64,000 nucleotides of DNA from Paraburkholderia rhizosphaerae. Lineage in GTDB: Bacteria; Pseudomonadota; Gammaproteobacteria; Burkholderiales; Burkholderiaceae. The notes under the pieces are model-generated. The model was not told the origin of the DNA, made no database searches, and saw only the letters and a program-made list of their open reading frames with translations. Below are positions 43,916 through 52,462 of this stretch, one piece after another (position 1 is the first letter of the stretch; each line of letters starts with the position of its first letter). The stretch spans positions 62,001 through 126,000 of the forward strand of contig NZ_SORE01000020.1 of the NCBI RefSeq assembly GCF_004366595.1, given 5' to 3'. Made by a program: the position numbers and the translations under genes.

Positions 43916-45442
43916 TCAGGCGCGCACCGCGGCGGTCGCCGCATAGGCTTCTTCGAGTTCCGCCGCTTCGCGATGGCCGCGCAGCACCGCATGCGCTTCC
44001 GCACGGGTCGCGACGCACGGCGCGGAGCCGAGCAGCGGCTTTTTCGCGGTCTCGCGCAACGCGACCACCGACACCACGCCGATCAGCGACGCGCCCATCA
44101 GATAGTACGCGGGCATCATCAGATTGCCGGTGTGCTCGACGAGCCACGCGGCCACCAGCGGCGTGGTGCCGCCGAACAGCGACACCGAGACGTTGAAGCC
44201 GATCGCGAGCGCACCGTACCGGATCCTGGTCGGAAACAGCGCGGGCAACGCGGATGGCATCACGCCGGTGAACGTCGACAGTAGCGCACCGAGAATCATC
44301 AGGCCGGCGAACACCGGCAGCACGGTGCCCATGCGAATCAGCAGCAGCGCGGGCACCGACAGCACGAACAGGCCCACGCAGCCGAACAGCATCACCGGCT
44401 TGCGGCCGATGGTGTCGGACAGGCGGCCGGCGTAGAGCGTCATCGGCATCATCAGCACCATCACGAGCAGCACGAGGAACAGGCCGTGCGTTTCGTTGAA
44501 GTGCAGCGTCGCCGACAGGTAGCTCGGCAAATACGACAGCGCCATATAGTCCGTCACGTTGAAGATCAGCACGAGGCCGACGCATAGCAGCAGCGGCCGC
44601 CATTGTTGCGCAAGCAACTCCCGCAGCGTTTGCTTGGGCCGCGCTTTTTCTTCGGCTTCACGCGCTTGCGCTTCCTTCCTGAACGCCGGCGTTTCTTCGA
44701 GTTTCAGGCGGATATACAGACCAACGAGGCCAAGCGGCCCGGCGATCATGAACGGCACGCGCCAGCCCCACGACAGCAGCGCATCCTGCGACAGCGTCGC
44801 GGTCAGGATCGCAACCGTGCCCGCGCCGAGGATATAGCCGACCAGCGTGCCGAATTCGAGGAAGCTGCCCATAAAGCCGCGCCGGCGATCGGTCGAAAAC
44901 TCCGCGATAAAGGTGGCCGCGCCGCCGTATTCGCCGCCGGTCGAGAAGCCCTGAACCAGACGCGCGAGCAGCAGCAGTGCCGGCGCGAGGATGCCGATCG
45001 ACGTGTAGCTCGGTATCAGGCCGATCGCGAACGTGCCGACGGCCATCATGATCATCGTCATCGCGAGTACGCGCTGGCGGCCGATGCGGTCGCCCAGCGG
45101 CCCGAACACCATGCCGCCGATCGGCCGCACGACGAACGCGGCGGCGAACGTGCCGAAGGTCGCGATCAGTTGCGCGGACGGGCTGCTCAACGGGAAGAAC
45201 ACCTTGCCGAGCGTGACGGCGATATAGCTGTACACGCCGAAGTCGAACCATTCCATCGCGTTGCCAAGCGCCATGGCGCCGACGGCGCGCTTAAGAAGGC
45301 TGTTGTCGACGATCGTGATGTCGTCGAGCGACAGGCTGTTTTTGCTGTTGTTGTGTCGCCAGAAGCCGTTGCTGGAAGCGGTCAAAGTCAAACTCTCCAA
45401 TGACTGCGGCCTGACGCGTGTCCATGTATGCGCGTCAGCCAC
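43916..45442 (-). CDS. MFS metabolite:H+ symporter (ProP-like)
   Basis: 508 residues, 12 TM helices. GNAMEWFDFGVYSY in helix 1, RPIGGMVFGPLGDRIGRQRVL after helix 2 and GFSTGGEYGGAATF in helix 5 are diagnostic of the MHS family (ProP, KgtP, ShiA). It imports an osmolyte or carboxylate with protons. A GTG at 45442 gives the longest product; a TTG with GGAGAG upstream near 45394 would trim about 16 residues. The last 50 residues form a cytoplasmic Ala/Glu-rich tail. Confidence 0.93.
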   Translation of the reverse strand: MADAHTWTRVRPQSLESLTLTASSNGFWRHNNSKNSLSLDDITIVDNSLLKRAVGAMALGNAMEWFDFGVYSYIAVTLGKVFFPLSSPSAQLIATFGTFAAAFVVRPIGGMVFGPLGDRIGRQRVLAMTMIMMAVGTFAIGLIPSYTSIGILAPALLLLARLVQGFSTGGEYGGAATFIAEFSTDRRRGFMGSFLEFGTLVGYILGAGTVAILTATLSQDALLSWGWRVPFMIAGPLGLVGLYIRLKLEETPAFRKEAQAREAEEKARPKQTLRELLAQQWRPLLLCVGLVLIFNVTDYMALSYLPSYLSATLHFNETHGLFLVLLVMVLMMPMTLYAGRLSDTIGRKPVMLFGCVGLFVLSVPALLLIRMGTVLPVFAGLMILGALLSTFTGVMPSALPALFPTRIRYGALAIGFNVSVSLFGGTTPLVAAWLVEHTGNLMMPAYYLMGASLIGVVSVVALRETAKKPLLGSAPCVATRAEAHAVLRGHREAAELEEAYAATAAVRA

Positions 45443-45996
45443 GGTTGCTGGGAAGTGCGTGTTCGTCGACGGCCGGCTTCATCGGAACTCCCGCGCAAAT
45501 CTCACGGAAATCCGGTCTACAGGATGCGCATCGCGGCATTGGTCGCGGCGCAAAAAGTCAGCGCGCGTGGGTCGCGGGTCGTCGCGAACTTGCACTCGGT
45601 CAGGTACTGCTGCAGGTTTGCATCCGCCTGGCGATGAGACCAGAGCCCGCGAAGCGGGGCGGATACAGGATGGCGCGTGCAATACGGCAGGTGCCGGAAT
45701 TGCGATGCGCCTGTTTTGAAGGGCTTGAATGACTGCTGGACCGTTTGCCGAACCGGCAGATTGCGGTTGCGACGCGCGCGGACGGTGACGTCCGGCGAAA
45801 AGTCCGACAAGCCCTCTGGTTGAAAACGATTCGATACCGGAGGCGGGCTATGCGGCGAGCGGGCGCGCAAAGAACGCACCGATTCCGGGGCGAACGGCGA
45901 AATGCAGGTGACTTGCTGTTAGAACGATGAACATGTTAGCACGATGACGGAGGATCGCGCAAACCCCTTGTCCGGCAAGGATCGCCTGAAAGCGCT

Positions 45997-46030
45997 GCAT
46001 CCGTTGCTGGGCGGGGGATGCGGCTTTTTT
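45997..46030 (+). terminator. Orphan rightward terminator-like hairpin
   Basis: GCATCC pairs with GGATGC around a 13-base loop and is followed by GGC and six T residues. A second hairpin (CCTTGTCCGGCAAGG, 45966-45980) precedes it. No rightward gene ends here, so it may belong to a small RNA. Confidence 0.45.
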
Positions 46031-46073
46031 CAGCGGCGTGGCGCGAACGACCCCAGCATAGGGGTATCGGCCT

Positions 46074-46109
46074 AAAAAAATAAAAAAATCCGCGCATTGA
46101 GCGCGGATT
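46074..46109 (-). terminator. Rho-independent terminator of yggX
   Basis: On the minus strand AATCCGCGC-TCAAT-GCGCGGATT makes a perfect 9-bp stem followed by a long T-rich tract. It lies about 110 bases beyond the yggX stop. Confidence 0.92.
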
Positions 46110-46221
46110 CGATGTGGTTTGCGGCTGGCTTCCGGGCGAGGTGCGTTCCACACTCCACGGCCCATTGCGGTGCCGTCGGCCGGCCAGAAGAGGCCGGCGA
46201 CCATGCAACGCGATGCAGCGC

Positions 46222-46497
46222 TCAGCCCTGCGACGGCGGCACGTACCCCGACGCCTGATCGGCGCCTTCGCCGAAGAAGAACTTTTCAGTCTGCTTCATC
46301 AGATACTGGCGCGCGCGAGGGTCGGCCATGTTCAGGCGGTTCTCGTTGATCAGCATCGTCTGCTGCTTGAGCCATGCCTGCCAGGCTTCCTTCGACACGC
46401 TTTCGTAAATCCGCTTGCCGAGTTCGCCGGGCAGCGGCGGGAAATCGAGGCCTTCGGCTTCCTTGCCGAGCTTCGTGCATTGAACCATGCGAGCCAT
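46222..46497 (-). CDS. yggX: Fe(II)-trafficking / oxidative damage protein YggX
   Basis: 91 residues. MARMVQCTKLGKEAEGLDFP with Cys 7 and the RIYESVSKEAWQAWLKQQTMLINE block are nearly invariant in YggX, a small cytoplasmic protein that protects iron-sulfur clusters. AGGAGAAG precedes the ATG. It lies 45 bases after argA on the same strand and probably shares its transcript. Confidence 0.97.
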   Translation of the reverse strand: MARMVQCTKLGKEAEGLDFPPLPGELGKRIYESVSKEAWQAWLKQQTMLINENRLNMADPRARQYLMKQTEKFFFGEGADQASGYVPPSQG

Positions 46498-46542
46498 GCT
46501 GTGCTTCTCCTGATAAATAGGGGGGGCGGTCGCGGGTAACGC

Positions 46543-47922
46543 TCACAGCTGCTTCATCAGCACGAGCGACTTGCGTTGCCAGTTATAGAGGCGGCGGCGG
46601 TCTTCCGGCAGGTCGTCTACCGTTGCCTTCACGAAGCCGCGTTTGAGGAACCAGTGTTCGGTGCGGGTCGTCAGCACGAAGATGCGATTCAGGCCGCGGG
46701 CGCGCGCGCGTTGCTCGATGCGCCGCAAAAGCCGTTCGCCGTCGCCGGAGTTCTGCGCTTCCGGCGCGACGGTCAGGCACGCCATCTCGCCGATTCTTTC
46801 CTGCGTGTACGGATAGAGCGCCGCGCAGCCGAACAGCACGCCATCGTGCTCGATCACCGAGAAGTGGTCGATATCGCGCTCGATCTGGTGCCGGCCGCGG
46901 CGCACCAGCGTACCGTCGGTTTCGAGCGGCTCGATCAGCGTCAGAATGCCGCCGACGTCGTCCGGCGTCGCTTCGCGCAGGCTCTCGAGATTCTCGTAAG
47001 AGATCATTGTCCCGACGCCGTCGTGCAGGAACAGTTCGAGCAGCAAGCTGCCGTCGAGCGCGTAAGGAATGATGTGCGCGCGCGCGACGCCGCCACGGCA
47101 TGCACGAATAGAGTGCTTCAGATAGAACGCCGCGTCGCCTTGCACTTCGCCGCTTTCCTGCAGCTTGTACGCGTCGTCGAGCGACATTTCGCGCACCAGT
47201 TCGCTGCCTTCGACCAGCCCGTCGGTCTCGGTCAGAAACACCAGCTTGTCCGCGCGCAGCGCGATCGCCGCGGCCGATGCGACGTCTTCCATCGCCAGAT
47301 TGAACGCTTCGCCGGTCGGCGAGAAGCCGAGCGGCGACAGCAGCACCAGCTTGCGGCTTGCCAGCGAGTGGCGGATCGATTCGGCATCGATCTTGCGCAC
47401 CACGCCGGTATGCTGGAAATCGACACCGTCCAGAATGCCGACCGGCCGCGCGGTCACGAAGTTGCCCGACACGACGCTGATGTGCGCGTGCGCCATCGGC
47501 GTGTTCGGCAAGCCCTGACTGATCGCGGCCTCGATGTCCAGACGCACTTCGCCGGCGGCTTCCTTGGCCGATTCGAGTGCGCGCGCATCGGTAATGCGCA
47601 TGCCCTGCGAGAATTCGGATTGCACGCCGTGCAGGCTCATCTGCTCTTCGACCTGCGGTCGCGAGCCGTGCACCAGAACGATCTGGATGCCCATCGCCTG
47701 GAGCAGCGCGATATCGGACACCAATGCGTTGAGGAGCCCCTCATGCACCACTTCGCCGCCGAAGCCGACGACGAACGTCTTGTTGTTGAAGCGGTGGATG
47801 TACGGAGCGACCGAGCGCATCCACTCGACGAATTGCGCATGCTGCGCGGGACTGGCAATCGCGCCGCCGGACGAGACCGGAGCGCTCGCGGATGCGGGGT
47901 GAAGGTCGGTTTGGGAATTCAT
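46543..47922 (-). CDS. argA: N-acetylglutamate synthase ArgA
   Basis: 459 residues in two domains. The N-terminal amino acid kinase-like domain (about 25-300; VVGFGGEVVHEG, VLVHGSRPQVEEQM) binds arginine as feedback inhibitor. The C-terminal GNAT acetyltransferase (about 310-459; EMACLTVAPEAQNSGDGERLL, HWFLKRGFV) makes N-acetylglutamate, the first step of arginine synthesis. Length matches the classic bifunctional-looking proteobacterial ArgA. The ATG at 47922 is only 23 bases from the divergent hrpA start; a longer frame through hrpA is not real. Confidence 0.96.
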   Translation of the reverse strand: MNSQTDLHPASASAPVSSGGAIASPAQHAQFVEWMRSVAPYIHRFNNKTFVVGFGGEVVHEGLLNALVSDIALLQAMGIQIVLVHGSRPQVEEQMSLHGVQSEFSQGMRITDARALESAKEAAGEVRLDIEAAISQGLPNTPMAHAHISVVSGNFVTARPVGILDGVDFQHTGVVRKIDAESIRHSLASRKLVLLSPLGFSPTGEAFNLAMEDVASAAAIALRADKLVFLTETDGLVEGSELVREMSLDDAYKLQESGEVQGDAAFYLKHSIRACRGGVARAHIIPYALDGSLLLELFLHDGVGTMISYENLESLREATPDDVGGILTLIEPLETDGTLVRRGRHQIERDIDHFSVIEHDGVLFGCAALYPYTQERIGEMACLTVAPEAQNSGDGERLLRRIEQRARARGLNRIFVLTTRTEHWFLKRGFVKATVDDLPEDRRRLYNWQRKSLVLMKQL

Positions 47923-47929
47923 GCCCGGG

Positions 47930-47937
47930 ATTATAAT
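47930..47937. promoter_or_regulatory. Palindromic -10 box between argA and hrpA
   Basis: ATTATAAT is its own reverse complement, so TATAAT is present on both strands. On each strand its end lies about 8 bases from the start codon (hrpA 47946, argA 47922), which would place both transcription starts at or next to the ATG. Strong -35 boxes are not obvious. Confidence 0.55.
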
Positions 47938-47945
47938 GCGCCCCC

Positions 47946-50900
47946 ATGTCGAATGTACCCAAAAGTCCCACCGCTTCTGACGTGAAAACCACGCCTGAGC
48001 GGGGACCCGAACCGTCGCGCGACGTGCGCGACAACCCACGTCCGCCGCAACAGCCGCGTGCGCCGAAAGACGCGCGTGCGCCACAGGTTCAGCCCGGGCC
48101 ACGCGACGCGCAAGCGGCGCGCCAACCACGAGCGCAGCGCCCGCCGCAAGAGGCAAGCTCGCCACAAGGTCAGCAACGGGCAGGCGACACGCAAGCGACG
48201 CGCGAGCCGCGCGCGCAGCCACAATCGCAGCGCCCACCGCAAGCGCCGCGTGCAGCGCGAGCGCCGCGCGTGATCGAACCGAATCCGGTCCCGCCGATTA
48301 CGTTCCCCGAAGCGTTGCCGGTGTCCGCCCGGCGCGACGAGATCGCGCGCGCGATCGCCGGTCACCAGGTTGTTATCGTGAGCGGCGAGACCGGTTCCGG
48401 CAAGACGACGCAGCTGCCGAAAATCTGTCTGTCGCTTGGGCGCGGGCTTGGCGCGGGCGGCAGCGGGCTGATCGGCCACACGCAGCCGCGCCGGATCGCG
48501 GCGTCCGCAACCGGCCGGCGCATCGCCGAAGAACTCGGCACGCCGTTCGGCGAAGTAGTCGGCTATAAGGTGCGCTTCACCGACAATCTCGCGCCGGGCG
48601 CGTCAGTCAAGCTAATGACCGACGGTATTCTGCTCGCCGAGACGCAGACTGACCCGCTGCTCAAGGCGTACGACACGCTGATCATCGACGAAGCGCATGA
48701 GCGCAGCCTCAATATCGATTTTCTGCTCGGCTATCTGAAGGAAATCTTGCCGAGGCGGCCGGACCTGAAGCTGATCGTCACGTCGGCGACCATCGATGCG
48801 GAGCGCTTCGCGCGGCATTTCGGCAGCGAGGACAAGCCCGCGCCGGTGATCGAGGTGAGCGGGCGGCTGTATCCGGTCGAACTGCGTTACCGGCCGGTCG
48901 CCGAGGAGAGCGTGGCGGTTAAATCCGCGCAGGGCACGCTGTCGCGTGAGCGCCCGGACCGGCCGGAGCGCCAGAGATCGCAGCGCGAGACCGATCGCGA
49001 CCTGATCGACGCAATCGTCGATGCGGCCGACGAACTGTGCCGCGAAGGCCCCGGCGATGTGCTTGTGTTTCTGCCCGGCGAGCGCGAGATTCGCGACGCC
49101 GCGCAAGCGCTACGCAAGCATCATCCGCCGCACACCGAAATCCTGCCGCTGTTTGCGCGGCTCTCGGCGGCCGAGCAGGAGCGCGTGTTCCGGCCGTCGA
49201 ACGCGCGCCGCATCGTGCTTGCGACCAACGTTGCGGAAACCTCGCTGACGGTGCCGGGCATCCGCTATGTGATCGACACCGGTCTTGCGCGCGTGAAGCG
49301 CTATTCATATCGCAACAAGGTCGAGCAGCTGCAGGTCGAGTCGATCTCGCAAGCGTCGGCGAACCAGCGCGCGGGCCGCTGCGGGCGCGTTGCCGATGGT
49401 ATTTGCATTCGTCTCTATGACGAAGCCGATTTCACCGCGCGGGCGCGCTTCACCGACCCGGAAATTCTGCGTTCGTCGCTTGCGGCGGTCATCTTGCGGA
49501 TGAAGTCGCTGCATCTGACGGCGATCGAGACGTTCCCGTTTATCGAGCCGCCGCCCGGACGCGCGATCGCGGACGGCTATCAACTGTTGAACGAATTGGG
49601 CGCGGTCGACGACGACAATGCGCTGACGCCGCTTGGCCGCGAACTCGCGCGGCTGCCGCTCGATCCGCGCGTCGGCCGGATGATTCTCGCCGCGCGCGAT
49701 CAGCAGGCGTTGCGGGAAGTGCTGATCATCGCGAGCGCGCTGTCGGTGCAGGACCCGCGCGATCGGCCGATCGACGCGCAGGAGCAGGCCGATCAGGCCC
49801 ATCGCCGGTTTGCCGACGAACGCTCCGAGTTCTTGCAGTGGCCGAAGATCTGGGCATGGTTCGACGAAGCGATCGCCCATAAGAAATCGAACCGGCAGCT
49901 CACCGACGCATGCCGTGCGAACTTCCTGTCGCATCTGCGGCTGCGCGAATGGCGCGATGTGCACTCGCAATTGCTGACGGTGGTGCGCGAACACGGCTGG
50001 CGGCTCAACGAGTCCGACGCGACCTTCGAGCAGATCCATCTCGCGCTGTTGACCGGCCTGCTCGGCAACCTCGGTCTGAAGGCGGACGACGAACCGTATT
50101 ACCTCGGTGCGCGCAGCATCAAGTTCTATCTGTGGCCGGGGTCGGCGCTTGCGAAGAAGGCCGGGCGCTGGGTGATGGCCGCGGAGCTCGTCGAGACAAG
50201 CCGGCTGTACGCGCGCGGCATCGCGAAGATCGAGCCGGAATGGATCGAAAAGGTCGGCGCGCATCTGCTGAAGAAGTCGCTGTCCGAGCCGCATTGGGAA
50301 AAGCGCGCTGCGCAGGTGAGCGCGTATGAGCGCGCGATGTTGTACGGCTTGCCGATTTACCACCGGCGGCGCGTCAGCTTCGGCAAGCAGGACCCGGCGC
50401 GCGCGCGGGAGCTGTTTATTCGCGGCGCGCTGGTCGAAGGCGAGTTCGACACGAAGCTTGCATTCTTTGCGCACAACCGCAAGCTGCTCGCGGAGATCGA
50501 ACAGCTCGAGCACAAGTCGCGCCGCCAGGACGTGCTGGTCGACGACGAATTGATCTTCGCGTTCTACGACGCCGCGATTCCGCAAGGCATCCACACCGGC
50601 GCCGCGTTCGAGCGCTGGTATCGCGACGAGCTGAAGAAGCTCGGTCAGCCGGAGGACAAACCGCGCTTGCTGTATCTGTCGCGCGACGACCTGATGCGTC
50701 ATGAAGCGTCCGGCGTGACCACGGACCTGTTCCCGAAGCGCCTGACGATGGCCGGCAACGAGATGGCGCTCACCTATCATTTCGAGCCCGGCTCGCCGCG
50801 CGACGGCGTGACGCTCGCCGTGCCGCTTTATGCGCTCAATCAGGTCGATGCGCGGCGCACCGAATGGCTCGTGCCCGGGATGCTGAAGGAGAAGGCGCAA

Positions 50901-52319
50901 CTGCTGCTGAAGTCGTTGCCCCAGAAGCTGCGCCGGCATGTTGTGCCGTTGCCGCAATACGCGGCGGGCTTCGCGGAACGTTCGAGCGACGGCGCGCGCT
51001 TCGGTGCGGGCGGCCTTGTCGACGCACTGATTGCCGACGTGCGCGGCGAGACGCAGGTCGCGTTGAAGCAGGCGGATTTCAAGCTCGAGACCTTGCCCGC
51101 GCACCTGTTCATGAACTTCAAGGTGATCGACGAGCACGGGCGGCAACTCGCGATGGGGCGCAACCTTGCGCACTTGCGCGCGGAGTTGGGCGGCGAGGCG
51201 CAGCAGCAGTTTCAGAAGCTGGCGGCGAACGCGACGCTCGTCGATCAGTCGGGCGATGCGTTGAGCCGCGGTGCGACGGCAGGTGCCGCGCGCGGGGCAA
51301 GTGCGCCAGGCGCCGGCTCCGGCTACGGCGCTTCGCCGAGCGGGCCGGGCGCAGCCGGTGCGACTAGTGCATCAGGAGCGGCGCGCGGCGGCGGTGGCCG
51401 CGCAGGCGCGGGTGCGCCGGTCCCGCACACGGCGCCGCAAGGCGCGAGCGGCGCGCCGGCCACCGCGCTATATGAAAACCTGACGACCTGGAATTTCGGC
51501 AAGCTGCCCGAGCTGCTTGAAATTCGCCGTCGCGGGCAGACGCTGTTCGGCTATCCGGCGCTCGTCGATCGCGGCACGCATTGCGACGTCGAAGTGTTCG
51601 ATTCGCCGGACGAAGCCGCGCGGATTCATCGCGCCGGGTTGCGGCGACTGTTCGCGCTGCAATTGCGCGAGCCGATCAAATACCTCGAAAAGAATCTGCC
51701 GGGCCTGCGCGAAATGGCGATGCAATTTATCGCGCGTGCGACGCAGGAGGAATTGCGCGATCAACTGATCGACACCGCGCTGGATCGCGCGTGCCTGCAA
51801 GACCTGCTGCCCGACGACGATGCGAGCTTTCACGCGCGGCGCGACGAAGGCCGCAGCCGGTTGACGCTGCTTGCGCAGGAAATCTCGCGGCTGGTCGGAC
51901 AGATTCTTAACGAGTACGCGACCGTGCTGAAAAAGCTTGCGCAGGCGAAGTCGTTCGCGGCTGCCTATGCGGATCTGCAGAGCCAGCTCGATGCGCTGAT
52001 GGTTAAGCGCTTTGTCGTCGATACGCCGTATTCGCAGTTGACCCATTTCCCGCGCTATCTGAAAGCGATCGGTCTGCGCATCGACAAGCTGAAGGCGGAT
52101 CCGGCACGCGACGCGCGGCAGTTCGCGGAGTTTCATCCGCTGTTGCAGCATTATCAGCGCGCGCTGGCGCAGCGCGGCGGCGTCACCGATGCGCGGCTTG
52201 CCGAATTTCGCTGGCTGCTCGAAGAGCTGCGCGTGTCGCTGTTTGCCCAGGAATTGCGTACGCCGATGCCGGTTTCGGTGAAGCGGCTGTACAAGGTCTG
52301 GGAATCGATGCAGCGCTGA
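47946..52319 (+). CDS. hrpA: ATP-dependent RNA helicase HrpA (DEAH-box)
   Basis: 1457 residues. A disordered Arg/Pro/Gln/Ala-rich N-terminus (about 1-115) is followed by the helicase core: Walker A SGETGSGKTTQLP (about 145), motif II DEAH in IIDEAHERS, motif III TSATID, motif VI QRAGRCGR. Next come winged-helix/HA2 and OB domains, and the DUF3418 C-terminal domain. A low-complexity Ala/Gly insert (about 1115-1175) splits DUF3418. HrpA unwinds RNA and rescues stalled ribosomes and mRNA-processing events in the cytoplasm. The family is usually about 1300 residues; the extra length comes from the two disordered segments. Confidence 0.96.
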   Translation: MSNVPKSPTASDVKTTPERGPEPSRDVRDNPRPPQQPRAPKDARAPQVQPGPRDAQAARQPRAQRPPQEASSPQGQQRAGDTQATREPRAQPQSQRPPQAPRAARAPRVIEPNPVPPITFPEALPVSARRDEIARAIAGHQVVIVSGETGSGKTTQLPKICLSLGRGLGAGGSGLIGHTQPRRIAASATGRRIAEELGTPFGEVVGYKVRFTDNLAPGASVKLMTDGILLAETQTDPLLKAYDTLIIDEAHERSLNIDFLLGYLKEILPRRPDLKLIVTSATIDAERFARHFGSEDKPAPVIEVSGRLYPVELRYRPVAEESVAVKSAQGTLSRERPDRPERQRSQRETDRDLIDAIVDAADELCREGPGDVLVFLPGEREIRDAAQALRKHHPPHTEILPLFARLSAAEQERVFRPSNARRIVLATNVAETSLTVPGIRYVIDTGLARVKRYSYRNKVEQLQVESISQASANQRAGRCGRVADGICIRLYDEADFTARARFTDPEILRSSLAAVILRMKSLHLTAIETFPFIEPPPGRAIADGYQLLNELGAVDDDNALTPLGRELARLPLDPRVGRMILAARDQQALREVLIIASALSVQDPRDRPIDAQEQADQAHRRFADERSEFLQWPKIWAWFDEAIAHKKSNRQLTDACRANFLSHLRLREWRDVHSQLLTVVREHGWRLNESDATFEQIHLALLTGLLGNLGLKADDEPYYLGARSIKFYLWPGSALAKKAGRWVMAAELVETSRLYARGIAKIEPEWIEKVGAHLLKKSLSEPHWEKRAAQVSAYERAMLYGLPIYHRRRVSFGKQDPARARELFIRGALVEGEFDTKLAFFAHNRKLLAEIEQLEHKSRRQDVLVDDELIFAFYDAAIPQGIHTGAAFERWYRDELKKLGQPEDKPRLLYLSRDDLMRHEASGVTTDLFPKRLTMAGNEMALTYHFEPGSPRDGVTLAVPLYALNQVDARRTEWLVPGMLKEKAQLLLKSLPQKLRRHVVPLPQYAAGFAERSSDGARFGAGGLVDALIADVRGETQVALKQADFKLETLPAHLFMNFKVIDEHGRQLAMGRNLAHLRAELGGEAQQQFQKLAANATLVDQSGDALSRGATAGAARGASAPGAGSGYGASPSGPGAAGATSASGAARGGGGRAGAGAPVPHTAPQGASGAPATALYENLTTWNFGKLPELLEIRRRGQTLFGYPALVDRGTHCDVEVFDSPDEAARIHRAGLRRLFALQLREPIKYLEKNLPGLREMAMQFIARATQEELRDQLIDTALDRACLQDLLPDDDASFHARRDEGRSRLTLLAQEISRLVGQILNEYATVLKKLAQAKSFAAAYADLQSQLDALMVKRFVVDTPYSQLTHFPRYLKAIGLRIDKLKADPARDARQFAEFHPLLQHYQRALAQRGGVTDARLAEFRWLLEELRVSLFAQELRTPMPVSVKRLYKVWESMQR

Positions 52320-52340
52320 TGCGGTGGCGCGAAGCACGCC

Positions 52341-52381
52341 AAAAAGGACGCGATGCCGTCGGACGTGAAAGCCGGCATCGC
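52341..52381 (-). terminator. Terminator (distal) of the YadA-like gene
   Basis: On the minus strand GCGATGCCG and CGGCATCGC form a 9-bp stem followed by GTCC and TTTTT. It follows a second hairpin closer to the gene. Confidence 0.7.
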
Positions 52382-52383
52382 GC

Positions 52384-52420
52384 CAAAAAGATGCAGGCGC
52401 GCGAGGGAATGCCTGCATCT
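52384..52420 (-). terminator. Terminator (proximal) of the YadA-like gene
   Basis: AGATGCAGGC and GCCTGCATCT form a perfect 10-bp stem; on the minus strand it is followed by TTTTT. It lies 43 bases past the adhesin stop, giving two terminators in tandem. Confidence 0.82.
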
Positions 52421-52462
52421 GTCCCGCCAATCCCTCCGAGGCTTTGGCGGGCGCGGACGCGC

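Larger units (their letters stand above)
45443..46221. other. Long non-coding region with an orphan terminator
   Basis: About 780 bases between the MFS symporter and yggX, both leftward. It contains the yggX terminator (46074-46109) and a rightward terminator-like hairpin (45997-46030) with no gene in front of it. Reading frames in the region have no family signal. Confidence 0.5.

Noticed and set aside
47923..48237. Upstream extension of argA into hrpA
   Set aside because: Antisense to the hrpA N-terminus; ArgA similarity begins after the ATG at 47922.
49305..51173. 622-codon minus-strand frame inside hrpA
   Set aside because: Antisense shadow of a clear helicase gene; no domain recognised.
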